This document shows, in pieces, positions 57,241 through 64,000 of a stretch of 64,000 bases of DNA. The position numbers were made by a program, and so were the translations under genes. The notes below the pieces were generated by a model. It searched no databases. It was not told where the DNA came from and saw only the letters and a list, made by a program, of their open reading frames with translations. Each line of letters opens with the position of its first letter. The stretch's first letter is position 1. This DNA is from Cellvibrio mixtus subsp. mixtus J3-8 (lineage in GTDB: Bacteria > Pseudomonadota > Gammaproteobacteria > Pseudomonadales > Cellvibrionaceae): NCBI RefSeq assembly GCF_000766945.1, contig NZ_KN266214.1, positions 54,602 through 118,601 on the forward strand. Direction: 5' to 3'.

Positions 57241-57450
57241 TTAGATAGCAGTGATGTTTTCAGCTTGTGGGCCTTTTTGGCCTTGAGTCACAGTGAAGCT
57301 CACTTTTTGGCCTTCAGCCAGAGTTTTGAAACCAGTACCAGATATAGCACTGAAATGTGCAAATACATCCGGACCAGATTCTTGAGCGATAAAACCAAAA
57401 CCTTTAGCTTCGTTGAACCACTTAACGGTACCAGTAACAGTCTTAGACAT
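57241..57450 (-). CDS. CspA-family cold-shock protein
   Basis: A 69-aa single OB-fold RNA chaperone. RNP1 is KGFGFI and RNP2 VFAHF, inside [28 protein letters not shown] (key words only). The ATG at 57450 has AGGA eight bases upstream; the ATG at 57459 overlaps that site. The long upstream gap (57451-57745) can hold the extended 5' UTR often found in cold-shock genes, but I see no clear structure. Cold induction cannot be inferred from sequence. Confidence 0.93.
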   Translation of the reverse strand: MSKTVTGTVKWFNEAKGFGFIAQESGPDVFAHFSAISGTGFKTLAEGQKVSFTVTQGQKGPQAENITAI

Positions 57451-57745
57451 GTTAATCATCCTATTTAAAACAGAAGTAATTTAATACCCGCGAACGGGCG
57501 GTTTGTGCTGGAAATGTGGGAATTACTTATGAAACAGGACGAGGTACTTTGGAACTTCGAAATGATGTGCATAAATATTAATCGTACTTTCAAGCGAAGC
57601 CCAGTGTACACTCGTCGTTATCAAAGTCAATGGATACTTCTATCAAAACAGGGGTTGGCGGCTGATTACCCAGCCAAATGGTTATAATGGCGACAATCTT
57701 CCATCGATCTATTCACAATTCCCCAAAATCCAGAGTTTGTTGTTT

Positions 57746-58177
57746 ATGTCCCGTCCTGCCGCAATAAAGTTTTTATCGTTGTGTTGCTTATTATTCCCTT
57801 TAAATGCATTTGCTCAGGGTAATGCGTTTAATCTGGAGGATTGGCCAAAAACCCGGCCCGACCTGAAACCAATGTACGTAAAAGCAATCATGGAACAGGC
57901 AGGCGTACACAAAGTGAGTTTCAAATTGCCGGCCGAATTTTATATCGCCGAACTGGATAAATTTTCCACTTTCGCGGCGGAAAATAATTATCGGCCTTAT
58001 TTAAAAACGTCGGTCGCACAAAACCTGGCAACCCTTGCGGTTATCCATTGTGATTGGAATAACGGCGTCCCTCCGTGGGAGTTCGCGCAAAAGTATTTGG
58101 GCGATAAACAAATAGAACTATTAAAAACACCTTACGCAACTGCGATTGCCAGGCTGCAAAATAATTGCGCTGAATAA
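57746..58177 (+). CDS. Small exported protein of unknown function
   Basis: A 143-aa protein with a signal peptide (about residues 1-24, ending NAFAQ). It has an amphipathic middle part ([27 protein letters not shown], key words), a Cys in [15 protein letters not shown], and another near the end (NNCAE), perhaps forming a disulfide. No family is recognised. ATG 57746 is preferred over two leading TTG codons. It ends 14 bp before the YnfA-like gene, so the two are probably co-transcribed. Confidence 0.65.
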   Translation: MSRPAAIKFLSLCCLLFPLNAFAQGNAFNLEDWPKTRPDLKPMYVKAIMEQAGVHKVSFKLPAEFYIAELDKFSTFAAENNYRPYLKTSVAQNLATLAVIHCDWNNGVPPWEFAQKYLGDKQIELLKTPYATAIARLQNNCAE

Positions 58178-58191
58178 ATACGGATAACACC

Positions 58192-58524
58192 ATGAATTAT
58201 CTTGTTATAGGCGGATTATTTTTCGCGACTGCGATTGCGGAAATTATCGGCTGCTATTTACCTTATTTGTATTTGCGCAAAGAAGGCAGTGCCTGGTTAT
58301 TGATACCTGCTGCAATTAGCTTGATGATTTTTGTATGGCTGCTGACACTACATCCCGCTGCCAGTGGCCGCGTTTATGCCGCTTACGGTGGCGCTTATGT
58401 GATTGTCGCGCTCTTGTGGCTCCGCGTTGTCGATGGCGTAAAACTTTCCGCTACCGATTATATCGGCGCCGCCGTTACTTTTGCCGGCATGGCTATCATT
58501 ATCTGGGGTTGGAAATCACCATAA
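58192..58524 (+). CDS. UPF0060 (YnfA) family membrane protein
   Basis: A 110-aa protein with four membrane helices. The family features are visible at the N-terminus ([30 protein letters not shown]) and in [25 protein letters not shown]. It is SMR-like in fold, and some relatives are drug exporters, but the substrate is unproven. GGATAACACC precedes the ATG. Confidence 0.92.
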   Translation: MNYLVIGGLFFATAIAEIIGCYLPYLYLRKEGSAWLLIPAAISLMIFVWLLTLHPAASGRVYAAYGGAYVIVALLWLRVVDGVKLSATDYIGAAVTFAGMAIIIWGWKSP

Positions 58525-58622
58525 GCATTATCGAAAAATTTGTTGTTTCTGTTTCATTTTCACCACTCGTTAATCAGGTTGCCGGGGTCTAGGCTATAGG
58601 CTAGTTAAACAATGAGCTTGCT

Positions 58623-59813
58623 ATGACCCGCGAATCCCACCCTTATTTAATTATCCTGCTTGCCGCTGTTATCGCGATTACACCACTGGCAGTTGATATG
58701 TATTTGCCAGCAATGCCCGACATCGCCCTCAGTCTCAATACCCATATTGGCAATGTGCAGCAATCATTAAGTATTTTCCTCGCAGCTTATGCCAGCGGCA
58801 TGCTGCTGTTCGGGCCATTGGCAGATCAATGGGGCCGGCGGCCGTTGGCGATTTTTGGTTTGAGCGGATTTACGCTCAGCAGCATCGGATTGGTGTTTGC
58901 CAACAATATCGAATTATTTTTAACCTTGCGTACCACCCAGGCTTTCTGTGGCGCGGCTGCAACCGTGGTAATACCGGGACTGGTTCGCCATCTATATCAA
59001 GAGCACACTGCAAAAGGCATGTCTTATCTCTCAATGATAATGATGCTTGCCCCTTTGCTTGCGCCAGGTATCGGTAGTGGAATTTTATTATTCAGCGAAT
59101 GGCACAGTATTTTTGCGGTGCTCGCTATTTATGGTGTATTGATTTTTGCATTGGTATGGAAATGGTTACCGGAAATCAGCCAACCGATTAATACAGATAC
59201 GGAAAAAAAACCGGCGAACTTTTTCAGCGGTTACAAAATTGTTTTTTCCAATCCGCAAGCGCGACCAATGATCGCCAGCATGATGTTTGGCTCTTTCGCT
59301 TTTTTCTGTTTTATCACCGCCGTATCATTTCTCTACATTAATTATTTTGGTGTTAGCGAGCAGGTTTTCAGTGTGTTGTTCGGCTTAAACGTATTTTGTT
59401 TGATGATCGCCAATTTTATTAACAGCCGCCTGGTAACACGTTATGGGCCATTGCGCATGCTACGTTCGGGGTTAGTGATAGGACTAATAAGTGCGTCTGT
59501 CTTGTGCGCAGTGAACTATCTGGAATTGGGCATTGCTTATACGGTGGTTGCAGTAGCCGCGTTAATGGGCTCCTTGACGTTAATGGGTACAAATTCCGAT
59601 GCAATATTATTGATGAAATTCCCCCACAACAGCGGCACAACCACCGCCGTCTCCGGCACCCTGCGTTTTGGTAGCGGCGCCTTTGCCGGACCTTTACTCG
59701 CTTTTTTCTACACTGGTACTGCTATGCCATTTTCGTTGATGATGTTGTCCGGTGTCACCGGTGTATTGATTTGCCAAATCTGGTATTGGAAAGCTAATAG
59801 CAATGTAGAATAA
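58623..59813 (+). CDS. Bcr/CflA-family MFS efflux transporter
   Basis: A 396-aa protein with twelve membrane helices. The N-terminal motif TPLAVDMYLPAMPDIA and the MFS loop GPLADQWGRRPLAIFGL are typical of the Bcr/CflA drug:H+ antiporters. Members export bicyclomycin, chloramphenicol or sulfonamides, and sometimes cysteine. The substrate is not predictable. It is 98 bp downstream of the YnfA gene and may be co-expressed. It is followed by the 507-bp gap. Confidence 0.93.
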   Translation: MTRESHPYLIILLAAVIAITPLAVDMYLPAMPDIALSLNTHIGNVQQSLSIFLAAYASGMLLFGPLADQWGRRPLAIFGLSGFTLSSIGLVFANNIELFLTLRTTQAFCGAAATVVIPGLVRHLYQEHTAKGMSYLSMIMMLAPLLAPGIGSGILLFSEWHSIFAVLAIYGVLIFALVWKWLPEISQPINTDTEKKPANFFSGYKIVFSNPQARPMIASMMFGSFAFFCFITAVSFLYINYFGVSEQVFSVLFGLNVFCLMIANFINSRLVTRYGPLRMLRSGLVIGLISASVLCAVNYLELGIAYTVVAVAALMGSLTLMGTNSDAILLMKFPHNSGTTTAVSGTLRFGSGAFAGPLLAFFYTGTAMPFSLMMLSGVTGVLICQIWYWKANSNVE

Positions 59814-60320
59814 AATTTGTCGCGATTTCGATTTTATGATGCGATAAGTAAAGTTTTATTTGGCGTCGGTAAGGGTGCATCACTCATTGAAAAAAACCGG
59901 TGGAAGATTTTGTATTTACCGACATCGAAATTAAATAATCCTGACATGTGTTCGCCCGTGGTCATGAGTAACTAATACCGCTTGTGCTGCGGCCGGGCGA
60001 TCCGTTTTTGCCCCCAACGACTCCGTAAATTGCCAAGTAGAGGATCATGCAAAATGATAGCGTTGACGCAAACTAATGCGCCAAGAGCGGTAAAATTAGA
60101 ACAAATAGTCACTTTTTTAAACGGACAAATCGGACAAACGCAGGCACAAGATCCAAGCGCTGCCCCTTTTTGCTTCCTGGTGGGGCACTTTATCTTTTAA
60201 TCATGGTGCTGATCGGTATAGACTTCCTGCGGCGCTGGCATTGCTGGTTGTCATTTGCGCAACATCCAATTCTCCGGTTGCGCAAATATCCATTCATACC
60301 TAAAGCATAAGGATCACACC
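59814..60320 (+). other. Long intergenic region between efflux gene and lipoprotein gene
   Basis: 507 bp with no confident gene. A 48-codon frame (60054-60200), with GAGG ten bases before its ATG, has no recognisable features. Near its end sits the 11-bp palindrome described separately. The rest is AT-rich without clear promoter pairs that I can defend. Confidence 0.55.
60253..60287. repeat. Perfect 11-bp inverted repeat upstream of a lipoprotein gene
   Basis: ATTTGCGCAAC (60253-60263) and GTTGCGCAAAT (60277-60287) are exact inverse complements separated by 13 bases, 33 bp before the ATG. There is no U-tract. The arm-to-arm distance is close to two helical turns, which suits a dimeric regulator's operator as well as an RNA hairpin. 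Confidence 0.55.
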
Positions 60321-60653
60321 ATGAAAATTATCCATACGTTCGCTACCCTGCTGGTTGCTGCCGGCTTGTTAACTGCCTGTGCAAAAGAAGAACCACAAAC
60401 CACAACCGACGCAGTAAAAGAAGCGACTACCGAAGCCAAAGAAGCAGCGGCAGAGAAACTGGAACAAGCGGGTGAAACCTTGCAACAAGCAGCTGATAAT
60501 GTGAGCGATACTGCTGCGGAACTGAAAGCCGATGCTTCCGAAACTGTAGAAGCTACCGGTGAAGCAATTAGTGAAGGTGCGGCAGAAGCAGCTGAAACAG
60601 TCGAAAATGCAGCCGATAAAGCAGAACAAAAAGTAAAAGAAGCAGCGCAATAA
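60321..60653 (+). CDS. Small Ala/Glu-rich lipoprotein, predicted coiled coil
   Basis: A 110-aa protein with a lipoprotein signal and lipobox LTAC (Cys21). It then has repetitive Ala-, Glu-, Lys- and Thr-rich helix (EATTEAKEAAAEKLEQAGETLQQAADN-type, given here by its start EATTEAKEAAAEKLEQAG), with KEA/EAA repeats to the end. The pattern resembles small stress-associated or LEA-like coiled-coil lipoproteins, but this is only compositional. AAGGA precedes the ATG at 60321. Function unknown. Confidence 0.7.
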   Translation: MKIIHTFATLLVAAGLLTACAKEEPQTTTDAVKEATTEAKEAAAEKLEQAGETLQQAADNVSDTAAELKADASETVEATGEAISEGAAEAAETVENAADKAEQKVKEAAQ

Positions 60654-60678
60654 TGTAATACCGCCTCATCAGCACAAC

Positions 60679-60707
60679 ATAATCGGGCATGTACAATGCC
60701 CGATTAT
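60679..60707. terminator. Palindromic hairpin between convergent lipoprotein and ABC genes
   Basis: A 12-bp perfect stem ATAATCGGGCAT/ATGCCCGATTAT with loop GTACA lies between two convergent stops. No U-tract follows on either strand. Its words also occur in the ridA terminator at 14106-14126. Confidence 0.6.
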
Positions 60708-60744
60708 CAAATCTCTAATCACACACCGGTTTTGTCATTAAAAC

Positions 60745-62574
60745 CTAATCAGCATCCTGCAATTGCATTGCCCACATCTGCGCATATTTTCCCTGTTTGG
60801 CTAATAATTCTGCATGCGTGCCTTGCTCAACAACCCTGCCTGCTTCCAGCACTACAATTTTATCAGCGTCGACAACGGTGGATAACCGATGGGCGATAAC
60901 CAATGTTGTATGGCCACTGGCAGCTTCGCGCATGGCTTCAAGGATCGCCGCTTCCGAATTGGAATCCAGCGCACTGGTAGCTTCATCAAAGATTAAAATA
61001 GACGCACCTTTTAATAATACCCGCGCAATGGCAATACGTTGCTTTTCACCGCCGGATACTTTCAAGCCGCGTTCGCCAACCAGGGTTTTATCACCGTCAG
61101 GCAAACTATTAATAAATGATTCCAGGTGAGCCATTTTTATTGCGCGATCAATTTGCTCTTCACTCGCCGCCGGATTTCCATAAGCAATATTTTCACGGAT
61201 GCTGGTGTTAAACAACACGGTATCCTGCGGCACTATCGCAATGGCACGGCGCAGTGAATCCAGCGTGACACCGCGAATATCCTGCCCATCGATTAAAATT
61301 TTTCCGCCACTGATATCGTAGAAACGGTACAGCAAACGCGACAGAGTACTTTTACCGGCACCGGAGGAACCAACAATAGCTACCTTGCTACCCGCCGGAA
61401 TTTCTAAATCCAGTTGCTGTAAAATCGGCCGATCCTGATGATACGAAAAATCCACCTGGTGCCAGTGTATTTCGCCGCGAGTTACCTGCAACGGCGCTGC
61501 ATCATCAGCATCAATAATTGCGGAATCACGCTTTAGTAAAGCCAGCATATTTTCCAGATCGGTTAACGAGCGGCGAATTTCACGGTACACAAACCCAAGA
61601 AAATTAAGCGGGATAAATAGCTGGATCATATAGGCATTGATCATCGCCAAATCACCCAGCGTCATGGTTTTATCCAAAACACTTTGCGCCGCCATCCACA
61701 TCATCGCCGTCATTGCCAATGCAATGATCAATGCTTGCCCGGAGTTAAGTGCTAACAGCGACATGCGATTTTTTAATTTTGCGGTTTCCCATTTCTCCAG
61801 GAATTTATCATAGGTTTCCGCTTCGTAATTCTCGTTATTGAAATATTTAACTGTTTCATAATTGAGCAGGGAATCAATGGCGCGCGTGCTGGTAGATGAA
61901 TCGGCCTGGTTAGCTTCGCGCACAAATTTGTTGCGCCACTCGGTGGTATAAATGGTAAAGATTACATAGATAACGACAGCGACCAGGGTAATAACGGCAT
62001 ACCAGATCGAAAATGCCGCCGCAAAAATAATCGCGACCATTAGGATTTCAAACAGGGTAGGGACAATATTGAACATCAAAAAACGCATCAAAAAACTGAT
62101 GCCGTTAGTACCACGCTCAATATCCCGGCTAATGCCACCTGTTGCGCGATCCAGGTGAAACGCCAGCTCCAGCGAATGCAAATGTTTAAATACACGCAAA
62201 CCAATTTTACGCATGGCATGCTCGGTAACACGACTGAAAAGCGCGTCGCGCACTTCGCCAAAAAAGACACTGCCAAAACGCATCGCCCCGTAAAATAAAA
62301 TAAAAAATACTGGCAACAGTAATTCGGGCGAAATACTGCGATCAACACCATCAATGATATGTTTCAGCGCCCAGGGCATCACCAGCGTAGCACCTTTGGC
62401 TGCAAGCAGAGCGAGTATCGCGAGCAAAACGCGCCCTTTAAAATCCCATAGGTAAGGCAGCAGGTATTGCATGCTCTGGCGCAAATTAACCTTTGGACTT
62501 GTTTCGTTAGCACCAGGTGCGCGAGGTTCGTTATTGGGATGAACGGATAAACCGGAAGTGTGCATACCGCGCAT
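60745..62574 (-). CDS. ABC exporter, ATM1/heavy-metal type
   Basis: A 609-aa half-transporter with membrane domain (about 40-330) and ATPase domain (about 375-600). It shows the Atm1/HMT-type features: GGISRDIERGTNGISFLMRF and SLLNYETVKYFNNENYEAE in the membrane domain. GSSGAGKSTLSRLLYRFYD (Walker A), VSGGEKQRIAIARVLL and ILIFDEATSALDS follow. Atm1-like proteins export glutathione-bound or metal-related compounds; here the substrate is inferred only. It is divergent from the RIO kinase gene. MRGM offers two ATGs; 62565 is an alternative. Confidence 0.9.
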   Translation of the reverse strand: MRGMHTSGLSVHPNNEPRAPGANETSPKVNLRQSMQYLLPYLWDFKGRVLLAILALLAAKGATLVMPWALKHIIDGVDRSISPELLLPVFFILFYGAMRFGSVFFGEVRDALFSRVTEHAMRKIGLRVFKHLHSLELAFHLDRATGGISRDIERGTNGISFLMRFLMFNIVPTLFEILMVAIIFAAAFSIWYAVITLVAVVIYVIFTIYTTEWRNKFVREANQADSSTSTRAIDSLLNYETVKYFNNENYEAETYDKFLEKWETAKLKNRMSLLALNSGQALIIALAMTAMMWMAAQSVLDKTMTLGDLAMINAYMIQLFIPLNFLGFVYREIRRSLTDLENMLALLKRDSAIIDADDAAPLQVTRGEIHWHQVDFSYHQDRPILQQLDLEIPAGSKVAIVGSSGAGKSTLSRLLYRFYDISGGKILIDGQDIRGVTLDSLRRAIAIVPQDTVLFNTSIRENIAYGNPAASEEQIDRAIKMAHLESFINSLPDGDKTLVGERGLKVSGGEKQRIAIARVLLKGASILIFDEATSALDSNSEAAILEAMREAASGHTTLVIAHRLSTVVDADKIVVLEAGRVVEQGTHAELLAKQGKYAQMWAMQLQDAD

Positions 62575-62691
62575 AACGACAGCCTATAAATCAATGGGGA
62601 AATTTCATGCTAACAGATTCCCCCTTATGGGACCGACACAAGCCCGTTTCAAGTGCTACCATATGCACTTTCAACTCTTTCTGTTTTTTTC

Positions 62692-63552
62692 ATGAAAATA
62701 CCCAAACGTTTACAACCACTGGTCGATGATGGCTTGATTGATGAGGTTTACTATCAATTAATGAGCGGCAAAGAAGCCCAGGTCTTTGTGGTCAGCGCCA
62801 ATAACGAAGTACGTTGCGCCAAAGTCTATAAAGAAGCGAATAAACGCAGTTTCAAACAGGCAGCGCAATACCAGGAAGGCCGTAGCGTGCGTAACACACG
62901 CCGCGCCCGCGCTATGGCCAAAGGCACAAAGTTTGGCCAGCGGGAAGCGGAAGAGGCCTGGTTAAATGCCGAAGTTGAAGCGCTATATCGCCTCGCGCAA
63001 GCCGGAGTACGCGTCCCTACACCTTACTGGTTTTTAGAAGGTGTATTAGTGATGGAACTGGTGGTGGATGAAGACGGCGACCCCGCTCCGCGTTTGGATG
63101 ATGTCGCCTTTGATGCGGAAACCGCACGCGATTATCACGCACGGATGATGCAGGAAATTGTGCGCATGCTCTGTGCTGGCCTGGTTCACGGTGATCTGTC
63201 TGAATTCAATGTACTGGTCGATCACTCCGGTCCGGTGGTTATCGATTTACCACAGGCCGTCAATGCCGCTGGCAACAACAACGCAAAAATGATGTTGCTG
63301 CGCGACGTAAATAATATGACCCAATATTTTGGCCAATACGCGCCGGATTTATTAGTCACGCACTACGGCGAAGAAATCTGGGATTTATTTGAGCACGGCA
63401 ATTTACATCCCGATGTAAAACTCACGGGGCAATTTGCCCACAGCAATGTGGACGCGGATATCGCCACCATGATGCGCATTATCGAACACGCCAAACAGGA
63501 AGAAGAAGATCGCAAAGAGCGCGAGCGCATGGCGCGCAACGGCGAGTTTTAA
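62692..63552 (+). CDS. RIO-type atypical serine kinase
   Basis: A 286-aa RIO-family protein kinase-like enzyme. The ATP loop is SGKEAQVFVV (about 24-33), and the Lys is in RCAKVYKEANKRSFKQ. The catalytic loop LVHGDLSEFNVLV (about 170-182) contains the Asp and Asn, and the metal-binding loop VVIDLPQAVN replaces DFG, as usual in RIO enzymes. The frame extends to 62653, but ATG 62692 is the natural start. The C-terminal HAKQEEEDRKERERMARNGEF is charged. Bacterial substrates are unknown. Confidence 0.9.
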   Translation: MKIPKRLQPLVDDGLIDEVYYQLMSGKEAQVFVVSANNEVRCAKVYKEANKRSFKQAAQYQEGRSVRNTRRARAMAKGTKFGQREAEEAWLNAEVEALYRLAQAGVRVPTPYWFLEGVLVMELVVDEDGDPAPRLDDVAFDAETARDYHARMMQEIVRMLCAGLVHGDLSEFNVLVDHSGPVVIDLPQAVNAAGNNNAKMMLLRDVNNMTQYFGQYAPDLLVTHYGEEIWDLFEHGNLHPDVKLTGQFAHSNVDADIATMMRIIEHAKQEEEDRKERERMARNGEF

Positions 63553-64000
63553 ACGCGGTTAACCGGCAACCGGATGATTACCCGCAAACCACCCAAGGGG
63601 CTGCTATCCAACACTAATTCGCCACGGCAGTGTTCGACAATATCGCGCACTATGCCCAACCCCAAACCGTGCCCTTGCACCTGTTCATCAATACGTGCAC
63701 CGCGAGTCATTACCTGTTCGCGCAATTCCGCTGCGATGCCCGGGCCATCATCATCAATCGTGATGCAATAATGGGTTTGCTCATAGGTGACACCAATCTG
63801 TATTTTTTGGTGCGCCCATTTGCAGGCGTTATCAAGCAGGTTGCCAAGTAATTCCAGAATATCTTCACGATCCCAGGGCAAACGCAAACCGGATTCCGCT
63901 TGCCACCCCAATTGCAAATCGCGCCGATGGATTTGTTGCAAAGTGCTACATAAATCCGGCAATTCTCTTGCACATTCAAAATACGCGCCGGGCAATGCTT
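63549..64000 (-). CDS. Sensor histidine kinase, C-terminal part (truncated by window)
   Basis: About 150 residues of a histidine kinase's ATPase domain remain, with LLGNLLDNACKWAHQKI (N box), DDDGPGIAAEL (G1), GARIDEQVQGHGLGLGIVRDIVEH (G2, key part GHGLGLGIV) and the final RVIIRLPVNRV. The frame runs off the right end of the window, so the sensor, HAMP and HisKA regions are not visible. The ATPase domain is PhoQ-like in appearance. It overlaps the RIO kinase stop by 4 bp, convergently. Confidence 0.88.
   Translation of the reverse strand, partial: ALPGAYFECARELPDLCSTLQQIHRRDLQLGWQAESGLRLPWDREDILELLGNLLDNACKWAHQKIQIGVTYEQTHYCITIDDDGPGIAAELREQVMTRGARIDEQVQGHGLGLGIVRDIVEHCRGELVLDSSPLGGLRVIIRLPVNRV

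Noticed and set aside
60054-60200. A 48-codon frame before the Ala/Glu-rich lipoprotein gene
   Set aside because: A weak GAGG is the only support; no motif or signal is visible. Kept only as a note in the gap entry.

Overview
This is about 64 kb of a gammaproteobacterial chromosome, most likely from Cellvibrio or a close relative (Cellvibrionaceae). That call rests on two observations. The housekeeping gene order closely follows the origin-proximal part of Pseudomonas-type chromosomes. It is interspersed with secreted polysaccharide-degrading enzymes joined by poly-serine linkers, in the Cellvibrio style: a PL11 rhamnogalacturonan lyase with CBM2, and an AA10 LPMO with CBM5 and CBM73. I see no tRNA, rRNA, CRISPR array, prophage or insertion sequence. 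All identifications come from reading motifs and context, not from database searches.

Layout. 0-10 kb: yqaA-like, aroE, hemF, tsaC, dprA and a LysM/TsaP-like gene on the minus strand face def, fmt, rsmB and trkA on the plus strand. 10-14 kb: a DUF6445 protein, lpdA and an exported FAD-linked (AA7/BBE-type) oxidase. 14-21 kb: the stringent-response and nucleotide cluster gmk-rpoZ-spoT-ridA, a 73-aa helix-turn-helix protein, uvrD and a guanine-deaminase-like gene. 21-27 kb is the most accessory-looking part: a small surface-type protein, a CPBP membrane protease, a serine hydrolase with a long low-complexity N-terminus, and a membrane-anchored RoxA-like di-haem cytochrome. 27-35 kb: a DUF4156 lipoprotein, ppk, the pectin lyase, an EamA transporter and ppx. 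35-42 kb: secB-grxC-yibN (minus) divergent from gpmI-envC-ctpA-yibQ (plus). 42-46 kb: a hisBHAF operon whose gene gaps carry REP-like palindromes. 46-50 kb: two unknown proteins, a dicarboxylate/amino-acid symporter, HU, and ubiC-ubiA. 51-54.6 kb: phoB-phoR and then the LPMO. 54.7-64 kb: a DUF2141 protein, two ABC exporters, a cold-shock protein, small membrane proteins, a Bcr/CflA efflux pump, a RIO-type kinase, and the 3' part of a sensor kinase cut by the window edge.

How the genes connect. Phosphate and stringent control are a theme: phoB and ppk each carry a readable Pho box, ppx is nearby, and spoT, rpoZ and gmk sit together. uvrD has a LexA-like box. Envelope maintenance is covered by envC, ctpA, yibQ, TsaP-like and secB. 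Many convergent gene pairs are separated by clear intrinsic terminators.

The most interesting points are the two Pho boxes (the ppk box also re-sets the start codon), the LexA-like site at uvrD, paired REP hairpins inside the his operon, the RoxA-like cytochrome, the orphan DUF6445 and AA7-type proteins, a small protein with a degenerate C-terminal sorting-like tail, and several unexplained long palindromes. I found no clearly new multi-gene system; these are separate leads.
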